Shown in pieces: positions 32,553 through 40,735 of a DNA stretch of 64,000 nt; position 1 is the stretch's first letter, and each line of letters begins with the position of its first letter. Made by a program: the position numbers and the translations under genes. The notes under the pieces are model-generated. The model did no database searches. It was not told where the DNA came from and saw only the letters and a program-made list of their open reading frames with translations. This DNA is from G963662605 sp963662605 (GTDB lineage: Bacteria; Bacteroidota; Ignavibacteria; Ignavibacteriales; Ignavibacteriaceae): positions 186,001-250,000 of the forward strand of contig OY759785.1 in NCBI GenBank assembly GCA_963662605.1, read 5' to 3'.

Positions 32553-35372
32553 GGAAAGTTCTTTTTTGAGGTAGCGGCCGGTAAGGCTAAGCGGATTAGT
32601 AATAATTTTCTCCGGAGTGCCTTCTGCAATAATATCACCGCCGAACTCTCCGCCGCCGGGACCCAGATCCACAACCCAATCAGCTGTTTTAATAACATCA
32701 AGGTTATGCTCAACAACAACAACTGTATTTCCTTTATCAACAAGCTTATTCAATACCTTCAAGAGAATGCGCACATCTTCAAAATGCAGACCCGTCGTCG
32801 GCTCATCAAGGAAGTAAATCGTTTTTCCGGTACTTATTTTGCTCAACTCAGTCGCGAGTTTTACACGCTGCGCTTCACCGCCGGATAGCGTTGTTGCCTG
32901 CTGTCCAAGCCTGATATAACCAAGACCCACATCGTGTATTGCCTGTAATTTTCTTTTGATGCGGGGCAGCTCTTCAAAAAATGTCAGCGCCTCGGTAACG
33001 GTCATCTCCAATACATCGGAGATTGATTTGGTCTTGAACAACACGTCCAACGTTTCGCGGTTGTAGCGCTTACCGCGGCAAATATCGCACTGCACGTACA
33101 CATCGGGTAAAAAATTCATTTCGATTTTTTTCAATCCATCGCCGCCGCAGGCTTCACATCTTCCGCCCGCGACATTAAAGCTGAATCGTCCCGTTGAATA
33201 CCCGCGCATTTTGGATTCGGGCAATTGAGCGAACAAATCACGGATGAAGGTGAACAATCCCGTATACGTTGCGGGATTAGAACGCGGAGTCCGTCCAATC
33301 GGCGATTGATCTATTTCAATAACCTTATCAAGATGTTCCAGTCCCTCAATTTTCTTAAATGGAAGCGGCACTAACTTGGATTGGTACACATCCCGCATGA
33401 GAATTTTAACAAGCGTTTCGTTGATAAGCGATGATTTGCCCGAGCCACTCACACCTGTTATCGTGGTAAATACTCCAAGCGGAAGTTTCAGCGTTACATT
33501 GCGTAGATTATTTCCCTTTGCGTTTTTCAAGATCAGAAATTTTCCGCTGCCTTTTCTGCGTTCTTCCGGAATTTCAATCTTCCTTTTCCCGCTCAGGTAA
33601 TCAATTGTAATTGAATTCTTAATATCTTTTGCTTTTAATAGGGCTGCTGTATCACCCATAGCACAAACTTCACCGCCATGCTCACCGGCCGCGGGACCAA
33701 GATCAACAAGATAATCCGCACTTTCGATTGTTTCGCGGTCATGCTCTACTACGATAACCGTATTATTAATGTCTCGCAGCTTTTTTAATGAATCAATAAG
33801 CTTTATGTTATCGCTCTGATGAAGCCCGATACTCGGCTCATCGAGCACATACAGTACGCCTGCCAGTTGTGTCCCTATCTGTGTTGCCAGCCTGATGCGC
33901 TGCGCTTCACCTCCTGAGATAGTGCGTGCATTCCGGTTTAAAGTCAGGTAATCAAGTCCCACATTCAACAGGAAGTCCAACCGCTCGGTGATTTCCTTTA
34001 AAATCGGCGCGGCAATTATTGCATCACGCCCGGTTAGTTTGATCGAGTTGAAAAATTCTTTCGTTCGATGAATGGAAAGACTGGTAAGCTCTGCAATATT
34101 TTTATCCTGAAAGGTAATAGCGAGCGATTCTTTCTTTAACCTGCCGCCGCCGCATGTTGTGCAGGTCACCGTGTTCATGTATGACTCAACCCACTCGCGG
34201 ATGTGATTGCTTGTGGTTGTTTTGAAATAATTTTGCAAGTAACCGAAAACACCCGGAAATTTGTGATGATAGGTAACGCTTCTTCCCTTGTTGTATTTAT
34301 AGGTGAAGGGGATTTTCTCTTTTGTGCCGTAGAGCAATATCTGTTTTTGTTCAGCGTTCAGTTTTTTCAACGGGAGGTCTAAATCAAAACCATACCGCTC
34401 ACCAAGTGCACGGATTTGATTGAAAATGTAAATTTCGCGCGGTTTGCCCAGCGCGGCAATACCTTCTTCGTTTATGGATTTTCCCCAATCGGGTATAATC
34501 AGATTAACATCAAGTTCCTTTTTCTCTCCAAGTCCATCGCAGTCGGGACAAGCACCGAACGGCGTATTGAATGAAAATGAATTGGGTGCCAGTTCCTGAT
34601 AACTAATACCGCATTCGGCGCAGGCGAGATGGCGGCTAAACACAAAATCGCTTTCGCCGTCGGAAATAATAATGTTTCCATTGCCGTAATTCAACCCGAC
34701 ATCAATAGATTCATTCAATCTGGTCTGCGAGTCGGGATTGACCTTCATCCGGTCAACAACAATTTCGATATTGTGAATTTTATAGCGGTCAACCTGAAAA
34801 CCCTTTGTAATTTCATGCAGTTCACCGTCAACACGAACACGGATAAAACCATCGGAAAGTATTTCCTCGAACAATTCGCGGTAATGCCCTTTACGCCCCC
34901 GGATAACCGGAGCGAGAATGATTATTCTTTTATCATTCAGATTATTATTAATGGCATCAATGATTTGTGTCGTGGTCTGCTTGGTTACCGGCTTGCCGCA
35001 ATTATAACAGTGAGGCACACCGACCCTTGCATATAGCAGACGGAGGTAATCGTAAATTTCGGTTACCGTACCGACGGTTGAACGCGGATTACCCGATGTG
35101 GATTTTTGCTCAATTGAAATCGCAGGACTGAGACCCTCGATAAGATCAACGTCAGGTTTTTCGAGCATGTCGAGAAACTGCCGGGCATACGCAGAAAGCG
35201 ACTCAATGTATCGCCTTTGCCCTTCGGCATAAATGGTGTCAAAAGCAAGCGTTGATTTCCCCGACCCTGAAAGTCCGGTTATTACTGTTAACGCGTTTCG
35301 CGGTATGTCAATGTCTATGTTCTTTAAATTATGCTCGCGAGCCCCGCGGATAATTATTGATTCCTGTTCCAA
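32544..35372 (-). CDS. uvrA: Excinuclease ABC subunit A
   Basis: A 942-residue nucleotide-excision-repair damage sensor; UvrA dimers load UvrB at lesions. Two ABC modules are present: Walker A GLSGSGKST near residue 32 and GVSGSGKSS near 640, with signatures ISGGEAQRIRLA and LSGGEAQRVKLA and Walker B VLDEPSIGLH and FLDEPTTGLH. Zinc fingers are CAEC..CPDC (about 250-280) and CEAC..CDIC (about 740-765). Length and order are standard. The gene stands alone; a short hairpin CTAAAC/GTTTAG lies just upstream, in the likely leader. Confidence 0.97.
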   Translation of the reverse strand: MEQESIIIRGAREHNLKNIDIDIPRNALTVITGLSGSGKSTLAFDTIYAEGQRRYIESLSAYARQFLDMLEKPDVDLIEGLSPAISIEQKSTSGNPRSTVGTVTEIYDYLRLLYARVGVPHCYNCGKPVTKQTTTQIIDAINNNLNDKRIIILAPVIRGRKGHYRELFEEILSDGFIRVRVDGELHEITKGFQVDRYKIHNIEIVVDRMKVNPDSQTRLNESIDVGLNYGNGNIIISDGESDFVFSRHLACAECGISYQELAPNSFSFNTPFGACPDCDGLGEKKELDVNLIIPDWGKSINEEGIAALGKPREIYIFNQIRALGERYGFDLDLPLKKLNAEQKQILLYGTKEKIPFTYKYNKGRSVTYHHKFPGVFGYLQNYFKTTTSNHIREWVESYMNTVTCTTCGGGRLKKESLAITFQDKNIAELTSLSIHRTKEFFNSIKLTGRDAIIAAPILKEITERLDFLLNVGLDYLTLNRNARTISGGEAQRIRLATQIGTQLAGVLYVLDEPSIGLHQSDNIKLIDSLKKLRDINNTVIVVEHDRETIESADYLVDLGPAAGEHGGEVCAMGDTAALLKAKDIKNSITIDYLSGKRKIEIPEERRKGSGKFLILKNAKGNNLRNVTLKLPLGVFTTITGVSGSGKSSLINETLVKILMRDVYQSKLVPLPFKKIEGLEHLDKVIEIDQSPIGRTPRSNPATYTGLFTFIRDLFAQLPESKMRGYSTGRFSFNVAGGRCEACGGDGLKKIEMNFLPDVYVQCDICRGKRYNRETLDVLFKTKSISDVLEMTVTEALTFFEELPRIKRKLQAIHDVGLGYIRLGQQATTLSGGEAQRVKLATELSKISTGKTIYFLDEPTTGLHFEDVRILLKVLNKLVDKGNTVVVVEHNLDVIKTADWVVDLGPGGGEFGGDIIAEGTPEKIITNPLSLTGRYLKKELSRK

Positions 35373-35769
35373 AACTATTCCTGAAAAGCTAAACTTGTAG
35401 TTTAGAAAAGCGACAGCATAAAATCAAATTATTTACCAACTTTTTATCGTAAAAGTTTTATCATTGATTATTAATGTAGTGCACTTTTCTATGCCCTAAG
35501 TTATTTCCATGATACCCGGCACTTTACAAAGCATTGAATTCGATGAGTTTTAGCTATCTAATGAACAGTGATGCCCAATAAGATTTTAGCAAACAGACTC
35601 ATTGTTTTGTTCGAATCAGCATCCATTGTTAGCGGCAAATGCTTGTATTATTAAACCGGTGACAAGGCAGATTTGAGTCGGCTTGGGCGCATTTTGCCGC
35701 ATTTTTGGGTAAAATTTTCATGCAAATGCCCTTTTTACGGTATAAATCAACATTTTGCGTCGTTTTTTT

Positions 35770-35800
35770 TTTGGTTTTTAGAAAATAAAAGCTAAATTTG
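35770..35800 (+). promoter_or_regulatory. Promoter of the RRM-protein gene
   Basis: TAAATTTG (35793-35800) is a full match to the Bacteroidota -7 element TAnnTTTG, with TTTG at 35770-35773 at a 19-base spacing as the -33 element. The remaining upstream sequence between uvrA and this point (35373-35769) is AT-rich and holds no gene that I can support. Confidence 0.75.
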
Positions 35801-35805
35801 TACAT

Positions 35806-35822
35806 GGGTAAACGGTTTACCC
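35806..35822 (+). promoter_or_regulatory. Perfect palindrome in the leader of the RRM gene
   Basis: GGGTAAACGGTTTACCC, an eight-base inverted repeat around one G, lies right at the expected transcription start and 29 bases before the GTG of the RRM gene. It may be an operator or a hairpin at the 5' end of the mRNA that the RRM protein itself binds. A cis-regulatory RNA called Chlorobi-RRM is known from upstream of such genes, but I cannot confirm that this is it. Confidence 0.5.
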
Positions 35823-35851
35823 TATTTAGTTTTCATTTTTAGAGGTATTTA

Positions 35852-36100
35852 GTGGTCAAAAAGCTCTTTGTTGGAAGTCTCCCTTGGGCAGTAACAGACG
35901 ACTCTTTAAAAGCGATTTTCGAACCGCATGGAAAAGTTGTTTCTGCTAAAGTGATACGTGACCGTGAAAGCGGTCGTTCTCGTGGTTTTGGTTTTGTTGA
36001 AATGGAAGACGAAACTGAAGCACAGAATGCTCTGCAAGCTCTTAATGAGTCTGAACTTAACGGTAGAAAAATTACCGTAAAAGAGGCAATGTCTCGTTAG
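35852..36100 (+). CDS. Single-RRM RNA-binding protein
   Basis: An 82-residue RNA-binding protein consisting of one RRM. RNP2 is LFVGSL (5-10) and RNP1 is RSRGFGFVEM (about 41-50), with the three aromatic positions intact. Such small RRM proteins in Bacteroidota, Chlorobi and Cyanobacteria are often cold-induced. It starts with GTG at 35852 after AGAGG. The gene has its own promoter with a palindromic leader, and a terminator at 36124-36152, so it is a single-gene unit, probably highly expressed. Confidence 0.93.
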   Translation: MVKKLFVGSLPWAVTDDSLKAIFEPHGKVVSAKVIRDRESGRSRGFGFVEMEDETEAQNALQALNESELNGRKITVKEAMSR

Positions 36101-36123
36101 TTCTGTTTTGCTAGAGATTATCC

Positions 36124-36152
36124 GGCGTTCGTATGAACGCCTTTTTTATTTT
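36124..36152 (+). terminator. Terminator of the RRM gene
   Basis: GGCGTTC (36124-36130), loop GTAT, GAACGCC (36135-36141), followed by TTTTTTATTTT. Confidence 0.92.
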
Positions 36153-36159
36153 AAAGAAA

Positions 36160-36181
36160 AAGTCCGCCATATGACGGACTT
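36160..36181 (-). terminator. Terminator of the gene at 36205-36717
   Basis: AAGTCCG (36160-36166) pairs with CGGACTT (36175-36181). Read on the minus strand it is followed by TTTTCTTT, just past the stop of the beta-barrel gene; the + strand also carries a T-run, so it may work in both directions. Confidence 0.85.
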
Positions 36182-36204
36182 TTTTGTTAAACGTATGTAC
36201 GTTT

Positions 36205-36717
36205 TTATAAAGCAGCTGTAATGCCGATACCAAGGTATGGGAAATAACCGACGCGAACCTGAGCAGCCCATTTAGGAGAAAACCAATAGTTCAATCCAGC
36301 CTGAGCGCTGAAGAAAAATCCACCCGCATCCGGGTTGCTGTATGAACCGGGACCATCCCAGGATACGGAACCGATATTATATCCCAACGATAAACCGACG
36401 AATGGATCCCATTCTTTTGCAGCCATTTTGAAATGATAATTTCCCTGTCCGGCGAGAACGATATAGGTATAATTCCATTTTCCGGTGAAATAATCTGAGC
36501 TTGTGTGTGCCCATGCACCAAATACACCAAGCTGAATGTTCGGATGAACATTATAGAAATTGTACTCAATGGCAATCGGAACAGCACCATCGCCGTCTAA
36601 TCCGCCGCCGCCTACTCCGAGTAAAACACCACCGGTGCTTTTACCTGCCTGATATTGCGCGAATGAAAGGCTGCTTAATAAAATAATTGCTAATAAAAAA
36701 AGATTTATTCTTTTCAT
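36205..36717 (-). CDS. Small outer-membrane beta-barrel protein
   Basis: A 170-residue exported protein with a clear signal peptide (ending LSFAQ, about residue 20) and strand-rich sequence with glycine turns. The C-terminus contains QVRVGYFPYLGIGITAAL, typical of an outer-membrane barrel. It resembles the porin-like outer-membrane family of small barrels, but no specific function can be read. The gene is single, with its own terminator. Confidence 0.7.
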   Translation of the reverse strand: MKRINLFLLAIILLSSLSFAQYQAGKSTGGVLLGVGGGGLDGDGAVPIAIEYNFYNVHPNIQLGVFGAWAHTSSDYFTGKWNYTYIVLAGQGNYHFKMAAKEWDPFVGLSLGYNIGSVSWDGPGSYSNPDAGGFFFSAQAGLNYWFSPKWAAQVRVGYFPYLGIGITAAL

Positions 36718-36840
36718 ACTTAACTCCTGAATATAGATTTTTAGATAAGTCTTAGGTTAAAATTTACAACATTTAAATATTTTAACAAATGCGCGGCTGC
36801 ACATAAAGGCTTTGGTGATACCGATAATTATTATATAAAA

Positions 36841-37632
36841 TTAAAGCGATGCGGAAAAAGAGATGGCAGGCGAATTGTTGAACACAGAAGGGGTAAAAGC
36901 AAAACTGCGATTATTTCTATGTAACGCTGGAATAAGATAGCCGAATGCGGTACCGATCACAGCTCCGGTTATAACATCGGTCGGGAAATGATGTCCTGCC
37001 TCAATACGCATAACGCCAATTGCAGAAGCGGCGGCAAAACCACCCGCAATAATCCACGGTGTATATTTTGAGTCAGGATAATATTCGTTATATACAACGG
37101 AAAGGAACGATACCGAGGCGAATGCCCCGACCGTATGACTCGAAAAAAAAGATTCTTTGGTATAAGACCGGAGTTTTTTATCTAACCCCACCTGAGAATT
37201 ATATGCATAGGGTCTGACTCTCTGCACCGCACCTTTTGCAATAGAAGCGGTGAAATAGCTAAACCACAAGGTCTCGCCATACATAAAGCCGATTGTCTGA
37301 TAATCCTTTTTTATATTATCCGAAAGCATAAGCGAAACAGGGACAGCCATCAGTGCAACGGCAAGTACATCACTCGTTGTGGCGATACTTTCCGACCAAT
37401 GATTCACCGCACCGCGGTCAAAGCGGTTTATATCATTTCTGTTAAGCAAGTATATATCCGCAAGCGTCGGCGATTTGATACTGCCTGAAAGCGCCAACCC
37501 CGTCACTCCCACAGCAGCACCCACACCACATATGATGCCGTCACGCTCCCACGAGAGCGCGTAGTGCGAAGGCTCCTGAGCGAACAGGGCGCCGGTAAAG
37601 AATACAACTATAATAAAGGTTTTCTTGTACAT
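36841..37632 (-). CDS. Exported PAP2-family phosphatase
   Basis: A 263-residue phosphatase with an N-terminal signal (ending LFAQ) and several membrane helices. The three motifs are K.AVQRVRP (about 135-143), SSHTVGA (about 165-171, where PSGH is usual) and RIEAGHHFPTDV (about 208-219). It differs from the 24446 gene in its signal peptide and in having a larger N-terminal region, matching the exported lipid-phosphatase type with a vanadium-peroxidase fold. The substrate is unknown. The C-terminus FSASL suggests an outer-membrane association, which is inference. Confidence 0.85.
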   Translation of the reverse strand: MYKKTFIIVVFFTGALFAQEPSHYALSWERDGIICGVGAAVGVTGLALSGSIKSPTLADIYLLNRNDINRFDRGAVNHWSESIATTSDVLAVALMAVPVSLMLSDNIKKDYQTIGFMYGETLWFSYFTASIAKGAVQRVRPYAYNSQVGLDKKLRSYTKESFFSSHTVGAFASVSFLSVVYNEYYPDSKYTPWIIAGGFAAASAIGVMRIEAGHHFPTDVITGAVIGTAFGYLIPALHRNNRSFAFTPSVFNNSPAISFSASL

Positions 37633-37646
37633 ATAGGCATCGCCTC

Positions 37647-37700
37647 ATTCCTAACCCATGGCTTTGCACAGCATCCTGCGGAAAGCCATGGGTTAGGAAT
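37647..37700. repeat. Palindrome with nested module, left of HUH transposase
   Basis: Perfect 19-base arms (37647-37665 and 37682-37700; ATTCCTAACCCATGGCTTT) enclose the 16-base GCACAGCATCCTGCGG. The same palindrome without the insert lies on the other side of the transposase at 38199-38232. Confidence 0.88.
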
Positions 37701-37717
37701 ACACTAATCTCATTGTT

Positions 37718-38149
37718 TTACTTTATACAACATTGTCGTTCTATCTTTTCCATTTCCTGGGAAAATCCTATTGTCTTGTGGTGCTTCTTTTGATTTACAA
37801 TATATTGTTTAACTCTTTGCAAACCCGATTCACTAACCGAAAACGCCCCATATCCCGTCGCCCAATCAAACCTTCTCTTTGCTAAACCACCCTCATTTAA
37901 CCAATGAGAAGATTCGCCCTTAATTTTTCCAAGCGTTTCCGCCAAAGAACAATTAAGATTCATCATAAATAACAAATGTATATGGTCTTCTGTTCCACCA
38001 ATTGCCTCGACCGGACAATTAAACGTGTCGTGCATATAGTTTACAATATGTCCGGATAAATAAGATTCCATTTCGGGGTGTATCAGCGGTTCTTTATCCT
38101 TCGTTGAAAACACTCCGTGAATCCATACCCGCCACACTGAATGTGCCAT
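37718..38149 (-). CDS. IS200/REP-type HUH transposase
   Basis: A 143-residue Y1 transposase. HUH motif HIH at 56-58 (TEDHIHLLF); nucleophile candidate Tyr116 in KQYIVNQKKHH, the arrangement of the IS200/IS605 TnpA family. It is shorter than, and not closely similar to, the RAYT at 21337. Its gene is bracketed by two copies of a palindrome with TAACCCATGGC arms, as if this protein processes that sequence. The frame is intact. Confidence 0.9.
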   Translation of the reverse strand: MAHSVWRVWIHGVFSTKDKEPLIHPEMESYLSGHIVNYMHDTFNCPVEAIGGTEDHIHLLFMMNLNCSLAETLGKIKGESSHWLNEGGLAKRRFDWATGYGAFSVSESGLQRVKQYIVNQKKHHKTIGFSQEMEKIERQCCIK

Positions 38150-38198
38150 ATATCTCTCCTGCTTTGATAATTATTTCCATGTATATCCGTGAATCATC

Positions 38199-38232
38199 TT
38201 CCTAACCCATGGCTTAAGCCATGGGTTAGGAA
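38199..38232. repeat. Palindrome right of HUH transposase
   Basis: A perfect 34-base palindrome, TTCCTAACCCATGGCTT followed by its reverse complement, with no insert. It is the plain form of the element at 37647-37700. Confidence 0.9.
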
Positions 38233-38278
38233 TGGAATGCCCCTGAAAATCTCTGTGCGCGGTGAGGGCTGTTATACT

Positions 38279-38638
38279 TTATTCCTCATCCTTCGCCGGG
38301 ACATAGCTCTTATCCAAATACCCGTCTTTAACGAGTGTCTCAAACGAGCGGTATGTTGTTATGGTTACGTCGCTTGTTCCGGCGTATCCGGTAACGATAA
38401 CACGCACGCCGTTGATCACCTTTTCGACTTTAACATCAGCGATAAGTTTATCGTTCGATACTAATTTATTGTCTAACTTACTCTTCTTGTTCTTGATGTT
38501 CGACAAGCCCCAAAGGACACCTTTTTTTGCATTCAGATATGCAGTTTCGGTATCATCGTCCTGCAGCATAAAGTGATAAGAAAATACCGCGGTAATTATC
38601 GCGAACATCATTAATGATAGAATTATTTGCTTTTTCAT
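38279..38638 (-). CDS. Small anchored or exported protein
   Basis: A 119-residue protein with an N-terminal hydrophobic helix (about 5-25) that can be a signal or anchor, then a soluble domain with KVEKVINGVRVIVTGYAG, rich in lysine. There is no recognised family. The gene is directly downstream of hisS on the same strand (about 43 bases apart) and may be cotranscribed; a link in function is not visible. Confidence 0.6.
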   Translation of the reverse strand: MKKQIILSLMMFAIITAVFSYHFMLQDDDTETAYLNAKKGVLWGLSNIKNKKSKLDNKLVSNDKLIADVKVEKVINGVRVIVTGYAGTSDVTITTYRSFETLVKDGYLDKSYVPAKDEE

Positions 38639-38681
38639 GGATACTCCCCTTTGTTAAAATAAATACTGAAATTATATATTA

Positions 38682-40232
38682 TTATTGACCAAGCATTTCT
38701 TTCAATTTTTGCACCATCTCACCGCGCGGTACTTCAATTTGGACTTTCTCTTTCCATTCGTTTTTGTCCGTAATTGTAGCCGCCATTTGCGCACCGAGTT
38801 TTAAATTGCGGAGTGTTACCACACATTTTTCCAACTCATCACCGCCCACAAGTACTGCCGCCGAACATTTGGACTGATCAGCGTATGCGAGCTGTTTTTT
38901 CAAATTCTTCTGCAAACCGTAATACACTTCAACCGGAATATCATTTTCGCGCAATTCCTTTGCTATCTTCTGATACTCAGCCATCATGTTTGTATCGAAG
39001 ACCAGCACGATAACCGGACCCGAATACTCAAGCTCAAGTGACTTTGTCTGTACAAGCAGTTCGCACAAACGGTCAACACCTATTGATGCACCGACCGCGG
39101 GAACATTGAGTCCTAAAAGACGCGATACTAATCCGTCGTATCTTCCGCCGCCGCAAATGGAACCGACTCTGCGCTCTAAACCTTTTTCGTCAATGAATGA
39201 CTGCAATGATTCAACTTCAAACACAGGACCCGTGTAATATGCCATGCCGCGCACGAGCGACGGCTCGAAGATAACTCGCTCTTCATCATAGCCGAGTTTT
39301 GCAAGCAGGTCGTCAATATCCGCGAGTTCTTTTAGTCCTTCTTCAAAGGCAGCGTTTGCATATTTGCCGTTGGAAAGACTGTTTAAAATATCTTTGCGTG
39401 ATGCTGAAGAAAATCCATGCAGAAAGTTTACAATGTCATCAATAATTTGTGTTGCAAGTCCGAGTCCTGGAATAACCGCACCGGATATATCCTTGCGGCC
39501 TTTGCCGAGTTCGAGTATCATCCCATCCTGACCGATTTTATCAGCCTTGTCAACAATGCGCAGCACTGATTGCTCCATATCCTCGTCGGTGATGCCGAGT
39601 CCGATAAGAAACCCTTTTAATACTTTGCGGTTGTTGATTTTTACACGATACGAATTGCGCTTTAATCCGATTGCTTCAAGCGCATCACTCAACACCATAG
39701 CGGCTTCGGCATCTGCGGTAATATCCGAAGTGCCGACGGTATCAAAATCCAATTGCCAGAATTCACGGAATCTGCCCGGATCCAATTTCGTTTCAAAACG
39801 ATAGACCGGTCCGTACTGATAACGGCGGAATAATGACGGCCTGAAATTGTTCGGATTATTCCGTACGGCTGGAGTCCACAATTTTTCAGCATATACTCTT
39901 GAAAGCGGAGCGGTTAAATCGTAACGCATCGAAAGGAAATGGTTCTCCATGAGAAAGTTGCCCTCATCGTCAACCATTCTGTTTCCTTTTTCATCATAGA
40001 TGGGTTCTATTTCCGGGTTGCGGAAGGAGTAAACGCCCTGATCAACCGTGTCGGCATCGGGCATGTATTTGCCGAGACAATCGGCGTATTCAAGCACCGG
40101 AGTATCCCAATGCTCGAAACCGTAATTTTTATAAACTTTTGATGCTTTCGCTATAACATGATGCCGCAAATTGTTCAATTGCGGGTCAATATCGCGAAAA
40201 CCTTTAATTTTTTGGGGAATAATACCGCGCAT
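38682..40232 (-). CDS. hisS: Histidyl-tRNA synthetase
   Basis: A 516-residue class II synthetase charging tRNA-His. The start PQKIKGFRDIDP is typical; motif 2 region reads RRYQYGPVYRFE; the histidine motifs are LVRGMAYYTGPVFEV and GGGRYDGLVSRLLG; and the C-terminal anticodon-binding domain begins near VIVLVFD. It is longer than the E. coli enzyme (424), with an extra insertion in the catalytic part and an altered HisA motif, a form nearer to the archaeal/eukaryotic-like bacterial variants. The ATG at 40232 begins directly before the conserved segment. Confidence 0.94.
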   Translation of the reverse strand: MRGIIPQKIKGFRDIDPQLNNLRHHVIAKASKVYKNYGFEHWDTPVLEYADCLGKYMPDADTVDQGVYSFRNPEIEPIYDEKGNRMVDDEGNFLMENHFLSMRYDLTAPLSRVYAEKLWTPAVRNNPNNFRPSLFRRYQYGPVYRFETKLDPGRFREFWQLDFDTVGTSDITADAEAAMVLSDALEAIGLKRNSYRVKINNRKVLKGFLIGLGITDEDMEQSVLRIVDKADKIGQDGMILELGKGRKDISGAVIPGLGLATQIIDDIVNFLHGFSSASRKDILNSLSNGKYANAAFEEGLKELADIDDLLAKLGYDEERVIFEPSLVRGMAYYTGPVFEVESLQSFIDEKGLERRVGSICGGGRYDGLVSRLLGLNVPAVGASIGVDRLCELLVQTKSLELEYSGPVIVLVFDTNMMAEYQKIAKELRENDIPVEVYYGLQKNLKKQLAYADQSKCSAAVLVGGDELEKCVVTLRNLKLGAQMAATITDKNEWKEKVQIEVPRGEMVQKLKEMLGQ

Positions 40233-40351
40233 AATCTTCTAATTTATAATTCAAAATCAAAATATAAGGATTTAATTGCAATTGAGCAGGAACGAACAAT
40301 ACCAGAATATTTACGTGTTTGACAAAAACACAAATATCGTTACACGAGTAA

Positions 40352-40491
40352 TGAACTCATATCCCCACCCCCTTTTCTCTTAAGAAGAGAAAAGGGGCAA
40401 TATAGCGATATACGTAATTTTAACACATTTTTTAATGTGATTACCCCCTTCTTCTCTTGTCAAGAGAAGAAGGGTTGGGGTTGATGAGTTC
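40352..40491. repeat. Composite palindromic element, copy 2
   Basis: Outer arms (AACTCATATCCCCACCC and, reversed, AACTCATCAACCCCAACCC) enclose two hairpins: CCCTTTTCTCTT/AAGAGAAAAGGG (about 40370-40396) and CCCTTCTTCTCTTG/CAAGAGAAGAAGGG (about 40446-40473). This fills the centre of the 503-base gap between hisS and rocD; the remainder is AT-rich without a supported gene. Confidence 0.8.
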
Positions 40492-40655
40492 CCTTGCTTT
40501 ATGGACATATTATCAAGTTAACCTGATCGTGCAGAATGAATTTTTGTATCACCCATGAAAGAATGATAAGCTTTATAAATATTCACGCATAGTTATTCAG
40601 TTAATATTCTGTTTTCAAATGATTTATGAATAGTTAAAAGTTCATATTCCCCGCT

Positions 40656-40672
40656 GTTTTAGCGGCTAAAAC
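40656..40672. promoter_or_regulatory. Palindrome upstream of rocD
   Basis: GTTTTAGCGGCTAAAAC, eight-base arms around one G, lies 64 bases before the rocD start. It has the size and symmetry of a dimeric repressor site. No T-run follows. Confidence 0.45.
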
Positions 40673-40735
40673 CGCAGAAAATTCAGCATTTTTTCGTAAA
40701 TTGCCTTTTAAATATTCTACAAATCCGGGAAAGTT

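Noticed and set aside
40352..40491. CRISPR-like array from repeated CCCTTCTCTT strings
   Set aside because: The repeats are mirror images forming hairpins, with no regular unit and spacer length and no cas genes.
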